From: WHSW01 sp963777775
Lineage (GTDB): Bacteria; Actinomycetota; Thermoleophilia; Solirubrobacterales; 70-9
Direction of reading: 5' to 3'
DNA: 64,000 nt
NCBI GenBank assembly: GCA_963777775.1
Contig: CAVZRL010000009.1
Coordinates: 868,001 to 932,000 of the forward strand
The notes under the pieces are model-generated. The model ran no database searches, had not been told where the DNA came from, and saw only the letters and a program-made list of their open reading frames with translations. Shown in pieces: positions 25,494 to 33,346 of this stretch (position 1 is its first letter; each line of letters opens with the position of its first letter). Position numbers and translations under genes: made by a program.

Positions 25494-26210
25494 ATGTCGA
25501 TCGAGCAGGGGCTCGAGCAGTTCAAGGAAACCGAAGGTGGCGAGGCATTTCGCCTCCAGAGCTCGAAGCTGCTCAAGGTCGAGCTGGCCGGGGTCGAGAT
25601 CCAGGCGAAGCTGGGCTCGATGGTCGCCTATCAGGGCGACGTGCGGTTCGAGCACGCCGGCTCGGGCGGACTCTCGCGGATGCTGAAGAAGGCGGTGACC
25701 AGCGAGGGCACCAACCTGATGAAGGTCTCGGGCAGCGGCGAGATCTTCCTCGCCGACATGGCGCAGGAGATCCAGCTCCTGCGGCTCGAGAACGAGAGCA
25801 TCACAGCCAACGGCCCGCACGTGCTCGCCTTCGAGGCGGGGATCGACTGGGACATCAAGCGGGTCGAGGGTGCCTCCGGGGCGCTCGCCGGCGGCCTCTA
25901 CAACATGCAGCTCTCGGGTACCGGGGCCGTCGCCCTGGTCTCCGACGGCGCGCCGCTGCTGATCGAGATCGACGGCGAGAGCACCTACGCCGACCCGCAG
26001 GCGGCGATCACCTGGTCGGAGGGTGTCTCGAGCGCGGTGAAGACCGACGTCAACGTCAAGACCTTGATCGGCCGCGGATCCGGGGAGACGATCCAGCTCG
26101 CCTTCTCGGGCAAGGGCTGGCTCTTGATCCAGCCCTCCGAGGGTCGGGTCGCGCCGACGGGCGGGGGCGGCGCCTCGGGGGCGCTTGGCAACCTGCTCGG
26201 CGGCAGCTAG
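25494..26210 (+). CDS. AIM24 family protein
   Basis: A 238-residue soluble protein with no signal peptide matches the AIM24/DUF124 beta-rich fold: FRLQSSKLLKVELAGVEIQAKLGSMVAYQGDV at the start (two overlapping strands), the central GSGEIFLAD and the later GWLLIQP near the end. A Gly-rich tail follows. Bacterial members have no established biochemical activity; the yeast homologue is a mitochondrial inner-membrane organisation factor. The ATG at 25494 has a good GAGAGGGAG ribosome site. It sits downstream of the nfeD-slipin pair, another membrane-organisation unit, which may be meaningful. Confidence 0.85.
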   Translation: MSIEQGLEQFKETEGGEAFRLQSSKLLKVELAGVEIQAKLGSMVAYQGDVRFEHAGSGGLSRMLKKAVTSEGTNLMKVSGSGEIFLADMAQEIQLLRLENESITANGPHVLAFEAGIDWDIKRVEGASGALAGGLYNMQLSGTGAVALVSDGAPLLIEIDGESTYADPQAAITWSEGVSSAVKTDVNVKTLIGRGSGETIQLAFSGKGWLLIQPSEGRVAPTGGGGASGALGNLLGGS

Positions 26211-26221
26211 GTGGCCGGGTA

Positions 26222-26905
26222 GTGGCGCCGATCCGCAGGCCGTTCCCGCGCTCGGTCGCCGACGCCTCCCAGGAAGGACGCCCGTACGGGCGCTGGGAGG
26301 AGCGCCTGCGCGACGCGTTCGCCGCCGAGTGCGAGCCGCTCGCGCCAGAGGCCGGCTCGGCGCTCGATCCGGCGACGGTGAAGTGGTTTCCGGACCGCAG
26401 CTGGGGCGGGCGCGTCTACGTGCCGGCGAGCGGCAGCGCGGCCGAATCGACGGTCGGCGAGGGAGGCGAGGAGGCGCTCGCCGAGTACTTCGGCTGGGTC
26501 TCGTTCGTGCCTGCCGGCGAGGACGGCGAGCCGGCCGACCTGGCTGCGAAAGCCGACTTCACCGACGTCACGGCCGCCGCCAACCCGGAGTGGCAGATCG
26601 ACCTCAACGACGACGTGATCGGGCGCTGGCGGACCGACGGCGGACGTGGGGGGGAGATCACCCTCGTCTGGGGCCTGCCGCTGGTCCGCGGCGCGGTCGC
26701 GGCGACCGCCGAGCTCGACGACGAGACGCTCGATCAGGCGCCGGTGGCCGACGGCCGCTTCACCCTTGTCGCCGTCGACGCGGTGAGCGGGTTCGGCGAC
26801 GATCTCTTTCTCGAGGTCAAGCTCTGGGGCCGATCGATGAAGCTGCTCGCGTCCGAGAGCCTCTACGCGGAGGCCGACGACGAGCCCGAGCCCGGCGGCG
26901 AGTAG
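26222..26905 (+). CDS. Unknown soluble protein following AIM24
   Basis: I do not recognise this 227-residue protein. It has no signal peptide or membrane helix, is acidic, and looks beta-rich. A basic N-terminus (APIRRPFPRSVADA) is followed by KWFPDRSWGGRVYVPA, a middle region with EYFGWVSFVP and a C-terminal half (EITLVWGLPLVRGAV, FTLVAVDAVSGFGDD, LFLEVKLWGRSMKLLA). The GTG at 26222 is 11 bases beyond the AIM24 stop and CapA follows after nine bases, so the three probably share a transcript. A lineage-restricted partner of AIM24 is one possibility. Confidence 0.65.
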   Translation: MAPIRRPFPRSVADASQEGRPYGRWEERLRDAFAAECEPLAPEAGSALDPATVKWFPDRSWGGRVYVPASGSAAESTVGEGGEEALAEYFGWVSFVPAGEDGEPADLAAKADFTDVTAAANPEWQIDLNDDVIGRWRTDGGRGGEITLVWGLPLVRGAVAATAELDDETLDQAPVADGRFTLVAVDAVSGFGDDLFLEVKLWGRSMKLLASESLYAEADDEPEPGGE

Positions 26906-26914
26906 CCGGGCCCG

Positions 26915-28081
26915 ATGGGCCGCCGGCTCGCCGCCGCGTTCGCGATCGCCTGCGTGATCGCGTCGGCGGGCGCGGTCTGGCTGGTGGTCGTCGAGGACTC
27001 CGGCGAGCGGTCCCCCCGCGCCGCGGACCGCTCGCGCCCGGCCAAGAAGCCGGAGCCCGAGCCGAGACCGCAGCGGTTCACCGTCTCGGTCAGCGGCGAT
27101 TTGCTGATCCACAGTCCGCTCCTCGACCGCGCGCTCGCCAACGGCGAGGGCAGCGAGTACGACTTCGCGCCCTTCTTCGACCGCATCGCTCCCTACGTCC
27201 GCGGAGCCGACCTCGGCCTCTGTCACCTCGAGACGCCGATGGGACCCGGACCGCCGACCAGCTACCCGATCTTCAACACCCCGACCGGACTCGCTGCCTC
27301 GGTCCGCCGCAGCGGCTGGGACGCTTGCTCGACCGCCTCCAACCACTCCCTCGACCAGGGCCTGGAAGGCGTCCGAGCCACTGTCGGGGCGCTCGAGCAG
27401 AGAGGGATCGAGCACGCCGGCTCATATCCCTCGGCGCCGGCCTCCGAGCGCCCCGAGATCCTCCGGGTCGACGGGGTCAAGCTCGGCTACCTCGCCTATA
27501 CCGACGCCACCAATGGGATCCCGGCGCCGAACGGGTGGGTGCTCAAGGAGTACGCCGCCGCTGATCCCGAGGCCGGCGCCGAGGCGATCCTCGCCGATGC
27601 CCGCCGGGCGCGCGAGCAGGGCGCCGAGGCGGTGATCGTCAACCTGCACTGGGGCGACGAGAACTCGAGCGCCCCCAACCCGTCCCAGCTCGAGGTGGCC
27701 GCGCGGCTCACCCGCTCGGACCTGATCACGGCGGTGGTCGGCCAGGGGCCGCACGTGGTACAGCCGATTCGCAGGATCAACGGCAAGTACGTCGTCTTCA
27801 GCGAGGGCAACCTGGTCTCCAACCAGAGCGCAGCCACCGGCCTGCCGGCTGCGACCCAGGACGGGCTGATCGCGCTCTTGCGGTTCGAGGTCGACGGTGA
27901 TCGAGCGACGGTGAAAAAGGTCGAGTACGTTCCGGTCTGGGTCCGCCCGGGCGACTACGTCGTGCTCCCAGCAGACCCCGCCGCCGACCCGGCTAACGCG
28001 CAGGCGCTCGCCGCCTCGCGGGCGCGCACGATCGCGGTCGCGGGCGAGGGCGACGGGATCGAGCCGGTCGAGCCGCAATGA
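26915..28081 (+). CDS. CapA-family protein (metallophosphatase-like, PGA_cap)
   Basis: This 388-residue exported or anchored protein has a hydrophobic N-terminus (about 4-26), a Pro/Lys-rich linker, then a CapA domain. The motifs are FTVSVSGDLLIHSPLL, LCHLETPMGP, ACSTASNHSLDQG, VNLHWGDEN and the C-terminal QGPHVVQPI plus VVFSEGNLVSNQ. CapA proteins belong to the calcineurin-like fold and are linked to poly-gamma-glutamate capsule formation, but many actinobacterial members have no capB/capC neighbours, as here. A general role in the cell envelope is all that can be said. Confidence 0.85.
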   Translation: MGRRLAAAFAIACVIASAGAVWLVVVEDSGERSPRAADRSRPAKKPEPEPRPQRFTVSVSGDLLIHSPLLDRALANGEGSEYDFAPFFDRIAPYVRGADLGLCHLETPMGPGPPTSYPIFNTPTGLAASVRRSGWDACSTASNHSLDQGLEGVRATVGALEQRGIEHAGSYPSAPASERPEILRVDGVKLGYLAYTDATNGIPAPNGWVLKEYAAADPEAGAEAILADARRAREQGAEAVIVNLHWGDENSSAPNPSQLEVAARLTRSDLITAVVGQGPHVVQPIRRINGKYVVFSEGNLVSNQSAATGLPAATQDGLIALLRFEVDGDRATVKKVEYVPVWVRPGDYVVLPADPAADPANAQALAASRARTIAVAGEGDGIEPVEPQ

Positions 28082-28132
28082 ACCGCGCGGTGGCGCGCAG
28101 GTCGGCTGTCCCCGCGCTCCACCGGCGGCGGA

Positions 28133-29884
28133 TCAGCCCAGCTTCAGCTTCAGCTTTTCCCTCGTCGAGTTGTCCGCGGCGTCGGTCGCAGTCACGGTGA
28201 TCGTCGCCTTTCCCTTGCGGGCGGCCTTCAGCTTCTTCTTCACCCGCTTGGACGGCTTCAGCTTCAGCTTCTTCGTGGCATCGGCGTCGAGCTCGGCGCT
28301 GTCCTCCCTCAGCTCCAGCTTCTTCGCCCGCTTCGACTTGTCTTTCGCCTTGCCCTTTGGCTTCACCGTTCCCTCCGCCACCACGGTGCACGCCTCATCG
28401 CAGGAGGCCTTGACGGTGACCGCGCGGCCCAGCTTCTGCTTCTTCTTTCCCGACAGGTCCAGCCCCGGGGGGTCGGTGTCGGACGGCGGCAGCGTGGGGT
28501 CGCCCAGAACGTCGCGGACGAAGACGTCGATGACGGCGCTGTCGACGCCACTCAGGTTGGTGGCGGCCGACTGGAAGGCAACGTAGCGCCCGTCGCCGGA
28601 GACCGCGGCGGAGTCGGAGGCAGCGTCGCCGCCCGCCCCGCCGTCTGCGGCGCTCTGGCGCGAGACGAGCGTGCTCACGTTCGTGGCCAGGTCGCGGACG
28701 AAGACGTTGGTGAAGGCGTTGTTGTCCGCAGCGCTCAGGTTGTCGGCGTCGGAATGAAAGCCGACGTAGCGCCCGTCGGCGGAGATCGCCGCGAAGCTGG
28801 AGTTGGCGTCGCCGCCCGCCCCGCCGGCGCTCTGGCGCGAGGCGAGCGTCGTCGTGCTCGCGCCCAGGTCGCGGACGAAGACGTTGAGGAACAAGTCGTT
28901 GTCAACAGCGCTCAAGTTGTTGGCTCCGGAATGGAACGCGACCTGGCCGCCGTCGGCGGAGATCGAGGGCTCGAGGGAGCCTGCGTTGGCGGCCGCCCCG
29001 CCCTCGCCGGCGCTCTGGCGCGAGGCGAGCGTGGTCGTCCCCGCCACCAGGTCGCGAACGAAGACGTCGATAAAGCCGCTGTCGACGCCACTCAGGTTGG
29101 TGGCGGCCGACTGGAAGGCGACGAAGCGGCCGTCGGCGGAAATCGCGGCGGAGTCGGAGGCAGCGTCGCCGCCCAACCCGCCGTCGACGGTGCTCTGGCG
29201 CGAGGCGAGCGTCGTCGTGCTCGTGGCGGTATCGCGGACGAAGACGTCCGTGACCAAGTCGTCGTCGGACGTGCTCAGGTTGGTGGCGGCCGACTGGAAG
29301 GCGACGAAGCGGCCGTCGGCGGAGATCGCGGCGAAGGATGAGGCGGCGTCGCCGCCCAACCCGCCGTCGCCGGCGCTCTGGCGCGAGACGAGCGTGGTCG
29401 TGTTCGCGACCGTGTCGCGGACGAAGACGTCGTTGACAAGGTCGGTGTCTGCCGTGCTCAGGTTGGTGGCGGCTGAGTGGAAGGCGACGTAGCGGCCATC
29501 GTCTGAGACTGCGGCAAAGAACGAGGAGCCGTCCGCACCGGCTCCCCCGTCGCCGGCGCTCTGGCGCGAAACGAGCGTCGTCGTGTTGGCGACCGTGTCG
29601 CGGACGAAGACGTTGACCACGAAGTCGTCATCGGCACCGCTCAGGTTGTTGGCTGCCGAGTGGAAGGCGACATATCGGCCGTCGGCGGAGATCGAGGGAT
29701 CGGTGGAGGCGCCGTCGCCGCCCACGCCCCCGTCGCCGGCGCTCTGGCGCGAGACCAGGACGGTCTCGTCCTTGGCCGCGCCGGCGATCGGGACGGCGAC
29801 GCCGGCGAGCACGACCACTGCCGCGACGATCCCGATCAGCCTCCGTGCGCCGACGGAATTCCCCGCAGTCAGCCTCGCCTTCAT
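28133..29884 (-). CDS. Secreted seven-repeat WD40/TolB-like beta-propeller protein with basic C-terminal domain
   Basis: A 583-residue exported protein has a signal peptide ending near PIAGAAKD, then seven repeats of about 60 residues. Each contains variants of VSRQSAGDGG, ISADGRYVAFHSAA, NLSG and VFVRDT, the TolB/PD40-like blade pattern that would form a closed seven-bladed propeller. The last 130 residues are Lys-rich and Ig-like, beginning GKKKQKLGRAVTVKASC and ending KLKLKLG. I chose ATG 29884 because a TTGACC-17-TAGCGT promoter lies between it and the earlier in-frame ATG at 29968. The ligand is unknown; a surface binding or scaffold role is inferred. Confidence 0.85.
   Translation of the reverse strand: MKARLTAGNSVGARRLIGIVAAVVVLAGVAVPIAGAAKDETVLVSRQSAGDGGVGGDGASTDPSISADGRYVAFHSAANNLSGADDDFVVNVFVRDTVANTTTLVSRQSAGDGGAGADGSSFFAAVSDDGRYVAFHSAATNLSTADTDLVNDVFVRDTVANTTTLVSRQSAGDGGLGGDAASSFAAISADGRFVAFQSAATNLSTSDDDLVTDVFVRDTATSTTTLASRQSTVDGGLGGDAASDSAAISADGRFVAFQSAATNLSGVDSGFIDVFVRDLVAGTTTLASRQSAGEGGAAANAGSLEPSISADGGQVAFHSGANNLSAVDNDLFLNVFVRDLGASTTTLASRQSAGGAGGDANSSFAAISADGRYVGFHSDADNLSAADNNAFTNVFVRDLATNVSTLVSRQSAADGGAGGDAASDSAAVSGDGRYVAFQSAATNLSGVDSAVIDVFVRDVLGDPTLPPSDTDPPGLDLSGKKKQKLGRAVTVKASCDEACTVVAEGTVKPKGKAKDKSKRAKKLELREDSAELDADATKKLKLKPSKRVKKKLKAARKGKATITVTATDAADNSTREKLKLKLG
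28653..29753. repeat. Tandem repeats of about 180 bp coding for propeller blades
   Basis: The marker CTCTGGCGCGAG-like sequence recurs at about 28653, 28830, 29013, 29193, 29376, 29559 and 29742, spacings of 177-183 bases. The DNA copies are very similar, including shared codon choice, which points to recent duplication or gene conversion. Confidence 0.9.
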
Positions 29885-29921
29885 CGAAGCCTCGCCCCCT
29901 AAGCCTCGCATCTCGGGCCTA

Positions 29922-29950
29922 ACGCTAGCCAAGTCCGAGCGGCCGGTCAA
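29922..29950 (-). promoter_or_regulatory. Sigma-70-type promoter of the propeller gene
   Basis: On the minus strand TTGACC (29950-29945) and TAGCGT (29927-29922) are separated by exactly 17 bases. A start about seven bases downstream gives a leader of roughly 30 bases with a GGGGG ribosome site before ATG 29884. This is the best two-box promoter in the window and it decides the start codon of the gene. Confidence 0.7.
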
Positions 29951-29973
29951 GCGGCCCGGGCCGGGCATCCGGG

Positions 29974-30342
29974 CTAGGCCTCCATGTTCTTGGTGACGAC
30001 CGCCATCGTCTGCGCGAGCTTGTCCGACGGGCTGAACTCGACCACCTCGGTCCCGGCGAAGAGGATCGGCGTGTGACCAGGCCCGACGTAGTAGGCGTCA
30101 CCCGTCTCAAAGACTTCCTCGGTTCCTCCGGAGCGAAAAGCGACCTTGCCCTCGATCACGTAGCCCATGTGCACGCACTGGCACTCGTCGTTCGGGAGAC
30201 CGCTGAGGAACGGCGAGAAGTCTGCGTCCTGGGTGTACGTTTCGAAGCCGACCGTCCAGCCGCCGTCGAAGTGCTCGAAGTGCCCTTCGTAGCCCTCAAG
30301 CGTCTCGTGCTCGGACGCGCTCTCCTTCGATGCCTTCGGCAT
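29974..30342 (-). CDS. Cupin-domain protein
   Basis: A 122-residue single-domain cupin has the metal-site motif region CQCVHMGYVIEGKVAFRSGG (20 residues; His and Glu ligands likely) and GDAYYVGPGHTP. The ATG at 30342 is preceded by a strong GGGAGGT site and is preferred over an upstream in-frame start at 30372. Small cupins can be enzymes or ligand binders; nothing here fixes the ligand. It is followed by the propeller gene on the same strand, which has its own promoter. Base composition is visibly less GC-rich than that of the housekeeping genes. Confidence 0.8.
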   Translation of the reverse strand: MPKASKESASEHETLEGYEGHFEHFDGGWTVGFETYTQDADFSPFLSGLPNDECQCVHMGYVIEGKVAFRSGGTEEVFETGDAYYVGPGHTPILFAGTEVVEFSPSDKLAQTMAVVTKNMEA

Positions 30343-30431
30343 TGCTACCTCCCAATCGTGGTCTCCCGCCAACCTTCTCCCATGGCAGGTCAGATTGCAA
30401 GGTGGGGAGGGCTACCCAAAGCAGGGGCGAG

Positions 30432-30839
30432 CTACTCCGAAAGCCCGGCGGCTTCGAGGGCCTCTTTGGGGTCGAGGTAGGTTCGAATCCGAACTCCCTT
30501 GCCGTTCTTGAACTCGGTCACCGTGCCGTGAGGCGATTCGATCTCGGCCTCGCTTCCCGTGCCACGCGCGCGGACGCTGCCGATTGCGACCGTCCGGTCG
30601 CCAAGGTCCCGGATGTCCGGGTACTCGGCTTGAAACTCAGAGAGGGTCTCGTACAGGTCTCGGAGCCACTCGCGAACGCCTTCGTGTCCTCGGTACACCG
30701 TCTGTTTCCCTCCCATCGCCATCAGAATCGCCGAATGCCACTCGACCTCGGGGTCGAGTTCCGCCACCAGCGCCTCGGGATCTCGGCGGTTGATCGCGTC
30801 AAACGCGCGTTTGAAGACCTCGACGTTCTCCTGCGACAT
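30432..30839 (-). CDS. SnoaL-like / NTF2-fold protein
   Basis: This 135-residue protein starts SQENVEVFKRAFDAINRRD and continues EVEWHS, YRGHEGVREWLRDLYETL and the final strands VTEFKNGKGVRIRTYLDPKEALEAAGL. The pattern is that of SnoaL-like NTF2-fold proteins common as single genes in actinobacteria. Members include cyclases, isomerases and binding proteins; no specific catalytic residue can be singled out. It stands alone in the lower-GC block and is likely transcribed by itself. Confidence 0.85.
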   Translation of the reverse strand: MSQENVEVFKRAFDAINRRDPEALVAELDPEVEWHSAILMAMGGKQTVYRGHEGVREWLRDLYETLSEFQAEYPDIRDLGDRTVAIGSVRARGTGSEAEIESPHGTVTEFKNGKGVRIRTYLDPKEALEAAGLSE

Positions 30840-31022
30840 CGCCCGCGCAGTATCGCTCGACGGCCGCCCTGCGCGCGAGCTCGGGATGGGGGATCCGGGC
30901 GAGGCGGGAGCCCACCTGCTCGACGCCCCGCGGGTGGACGCTTAGAAGGCCCACGTTGGACGAAGAGTGCTATGCGTCGTCCGAGGCGCTACGCCGCCAG
31001 GCCGGCCGCTCGGCGACCCGTT
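30840..31022. other. Intergenic gap with no recognisable gene
   Basis: This 183-base stretch separates two minus-strand genes. I see no RNA gene, clear promoter pair or conserved frame in it. Confidence 0.5.
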
Positions 31023-31670
31023 TCATGTCACCGCCCTGTACTTGAGGTGGGTGACGCTGGGCGCCTCGACGGCCCGGACCTGCTCGAGCTGCACCTCCGC
31101 GTCCCCGAGGTTGTCGAAGAGACGAGCACCGTCGCCGAGCACCACCGGAACGACGTGGAGCTCAAGTTCGTCCAGCAGTCCCGCTGCCAGGTACTGCCCA
31201 GCGACGTCGGCGCCGCCCCAAAGCATGACGTCTTTGCCGCCCGCGGCCTCCCTTGCCTGTTCGAGCGCGGACTCGATTCCGTCGGTGACGAAGTGGAACG
31301 TGGTCCCACCCTCCATCTCAACGGGATCGCGCGGGTGATGGGTGAGAATGAACACGGGGTAGTGGTAGGGAGGGTCGTCGCCCCACCAGCCCGTCCACTG
31401 CTCGTCGCCCCAGGCACCACCGCCGATCGGCCCGAACATGTTTCGGCCCATCACGCCGGCCCCGACGTTCTCGCGCGATTCCTCGACTATCCGTGTGCTC
31501 TCGTTCACCTCGCCGCCCTGCTCGTCGTGGGATTGGCGCCAGGCGGCCAGGGGAACCACCCAGTCGTGAAGCCGCTCGCCGCCCTCGCCGAGCGGGTTCT
31601 CCTCGCTCTGGTTCGGGCCGGCGACGAAACCGTCCACGGAGATCGAGATATGGCACCTAAGCTTGCTCAT
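31023..31670 (-). CDS. Dihydrofolate reductase-family protein (RibD C-terminal-like)
   Basis: A 215-residue protein begins LRCHISISVDGFVAGPNQS and continues with VMGRNMFGPIGG, YPVFILTHHPRDP and KDVMLWGGADVAGQYL. The last region, ELELHVVPVVLGDGARLFDNL, is the typical RibD_C end. These proteins reduce a pterin- or deazaflavin-like substrate with NADPH, but the free-standing actinobacterial forms have no proven role. The ATG is preceded by a strong AGGAGG site. Composition is lower in GC than the core genes, in keeping with an accessory origin. Confidence 0.85.
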   Translation of the reverse strand: MSKLRCHISISVDGFVAGPNQSEENPLGEGGERLHDWVVPLAAWRQSHDEQGGEVNESTRIVEESRENVGAGVMGRNMFGPIGGGAWGDEQWTGWWGDDPPYHYPVFILTHHPRDPVEMEGGTTFHFVTDGIESALEQAREAAGGKDVMLWGGADVAGQYLAAGLLDELELHVVPVVLGDGARLFDNLGDAEVQLEQVRAVEAPSVTHLKYRAVT

Positions 31671-32054
31671 CGCGCCTCCTCAGTCGGCGGCCGCTGCGGC
31701 CGCGGGCTCTCAAGCCTACGACCGGTCCGCGCCGGGAAACTAGTCGCGGCTGCGCTGCCAGCGCCCAAGCTGCTCCTCGATCAGTTGTCTACGAGCGACG
31801 ACGCGAAGGCACACCGCCGAGCGGCAGTACCGCGAAGATCGCGAGCGAATCGTAGAGCGGCCGCTTCGCCCAATCCTGGAACCGCAATATCGGCCAGCCC
31901 CTTCGGCGCCTTTGCACGGGCTCTTTCGCCAGCCGATCCGGCCTCGAATGGGGCAGACGTGGGCAGACACGCCCCTGAGGCCGCAGTTGCCGTCGGCGAG
32001 GCAGCCGGCGCGGGGAGCTCGAACCCGCTCAGCAGAGCCGTAATCTCCCTCCTA
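31671..32054. other. Unexplained 384-bp gap next to the tRNA-Arg gene
   Basis: No gene could be identified. A minus-strand frame of 76 codons (31740-31970) ends in a coding-like RRQLIEEQLGRWQRSRD, but its Cys/Arg-rich body matches nothing I know, and the composition is lower in GC than the surroundings. It may be a decayed gene. The tRNA promoter occupies the right end. Confidence 0.4.
32019..32046 (+). promoter_or_regulatory. Promoter of the tRNA-Arg gene
   Basis: TAATCT (32041-32046) lies eight bases before the mature tRNA 5' end, with a partial -35 TCGAAC (32019-32024) 16 bases upstream. The tRNA should therefore be transcribed on its own. Confidence 0.5.
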
Positions 32055-32128
<74 letters not shown>

Positions 32129-32158
32129 TACGAACATGCGACCCCGCCGCCGCGGGCC

Positions 32159-32365
32159 TCAGCGCGGCGGGGGCGGTTGGCGGTAGTCGTCGTCGCGATT
32201 GCTTGCCATGACCATCCAGAAGAGGCCGATCACGAGCCCGACCGCGCCGGCGATCATCAGGATCAGGCCGACGATCTCGAGGTCGATGCTCTCGATCGAG
32301 TCGTTGACCGCGTATCTCAGGATCGCCCCGAGCGCGATCACGAAGATCGAGGTTCCGATCGTCAT
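32159..32365 (-). CDS. DUF6458 small membrane protein
   Basis: This 68-residue protein has two membrane helices: TSIFVIALGAILRYAV, then the family-typical NDSIESIDLEIVGLILMIAG and a second helix to WMVM, with a basic/Pro tail. The layout matches actinobacterial DUF6458, of unknown function. The ATG has a strong GGAAGGAGG ribosome site. It is convergent with the tRNA gene. Confidence 0.85.
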   Translation of the reverse strand: MTIGTSIFVIALGAILRYAVNDSIESIDLEIVGLILMIAGAVGLVIGLFWMVMASNRDDDYRQPPPPR

Positions 32366-32494
32366 CTCCGGCCTCCTTCCGAGCGTGGTCGCCTGTTTCG
32401 ACCGTCGCTGATCACGACATCATTCCCGCTCCGGCGGCGGCTCAATCGCGCCCTCGGCGTCCGGCTTGCAGCAACGCCCTGTCAAGCTTCCCAC

Positions 32495-33307
32495 GTGGCG
32501 GGGTACTTCGACGATTCGTCGATGCTGAGGCTGGTCCATCGCGAGCGTGCGCTGGCGCTCTACGGCCCGCGGGCGCTGCTGATGCAGGCCGCGCACCCGC
32601 TCGCGGTCGAGGGCCTGCTGGCCCACTCGGCAGGGCTCGACGATCCCTACGACCGGCTCGCTCGGACCGCCGAGATCATGGACACGATCACGTTCGGCAG
32701 CCGGGATGATGCCGACCGCGTCACCGCGCGGGTGCGCGCGATGCACGCGCGGGTCCAGGGCGAGATCTCCGACTCAGCGGGCCCCTACCCCGTGGGCACG
32801 GCCTACCGCGCCGACGATCCCGAGCTCCTGCTCTGGGTCCTGTTCACGCTCTTCGACTCGGCCTCGGTCGTCTACCGGGCCTACGTCGGAGATCTCTCGC
32901 GTGTCCAGGAAGCCGCCCTGTGGGCGGACTACCGGGTGGTCGGCGAGCTGTTCGGCCTCGAGCCCGCCGAGCTGCCGGCCACCCTCGCCGCCGTCAACGC
33001 CTACCGGACCGAGATGCTCGAAGGAAACCGGCTGCTGGTCGCCGGCTGGGCTCGGGAGCGGGCCCGCGAGATCGTCCTCGACCCGCCGGTTCCGCTCGCG
33101 GCCAAGCCGCTCGTCGAGGCGGTCAACTTCGTCACCATCACCCTGCTGCCGGAGCCGATCCGGTCCCAATACGGGTTCTCGCGAATGCCGCCGCAGGTCG
33201 TGCGGCGGGCCGTAGTCGCCGGCGGCGCCGAGTACGTGAAGCGGCTCGTGGTCCCGCTTCTGCCCGGGGCGCTGCGCTATTCGCCGGTCGCCCGCGCCGC
33301 CGCCTGA
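32495..33307 (+). CDS. MpaB-like oxygenase family protein (DUF2236)
   Basis: A 270-residue protein of the DUF2236/latex-clearing-protein-like family has LVHRERALALYGPRALLMQAAHPLAVEGLLAHS near the N-terminus (two adjoining motif pieces), RLARTAEIMDTITFG, RVRAMHARVQG and the haem-ligand region. YRADDPELLLWVLFTLFDSA follows. Family members bind heme b and act as peroxygenases or oxygenases. I place the start at GTG 32495; an ATG nine codons later is possible. No ribosome site is obvious for either. It converges on pyrE across a gap containing a heptamer array. Confidence 0.82.
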   Translation: MAGYFDDSSMLRLVHRERALALYGPRALLMQAAHPLAVEGLLAHSAGLDDPYDRLARTAEIMDTITFGSRDDADRVTARVRAMHARVQGEISDSAGPYPVGTAYRADDPELLLWVLFTLFDSASVVYRAYVGDLSRVQEAALWADYRVVGELFGLEPAELPATLAAVNAYRTEMLEGNRLLVAGWARERAREIVLDPPVPLAAKPLVEAVNFVTITLLPEPIRSQYGFSRMPPQVVRRAVVAGGAEYVKRLVVPLLPGALRYSPVARAAA

Positions 33308-33311
33308 GTCC

Positions 33312-33341
33312 GAGCGGCGAACGCCGAGCAGCGAGCGGCGA
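33312..33341. repeat. Degenerate GAGCGGC heptamer array between convergent genes
   Basis: Units GAGCGGC, GAACGCC, GAGCAGC and GAGCGGC follow one another with a partial fifth, filling most of the 39-base gap between the oxygenase gene and pyrE. It is the same unit as the array inside galT at 23860-23894. Confidence 0.65.
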
Positions 33342-33346
33342 CCTCC

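Noticed and set aside
29885..29968. Earlier ATG (29968) as the start of the propeller protein
   Set aside because: It would place the strong TTGACC-17-TAGCGT promoter inside the gene and put 28 residues before the signal peptide.
30480..30490. GGTTCGAATCC, identical to the T-arm core of the tRNA-Arg gene
   Set aside because: It lies inside the SnoaL-like coding sequence (RIRTYL region), only 11 bases match, and flanking bases do not extend the tRNA 3' end, so it is not an attachment site or tRNA remnant.
31740..31970. 76-codon minus-strand frame next to the tRNA gene, considered as an integrase remnant
   Set aside because: No tyrosine recombinase motif (R-H-R-Y) is visible and only the last residues look coding-like; kept as an unexplained gap.
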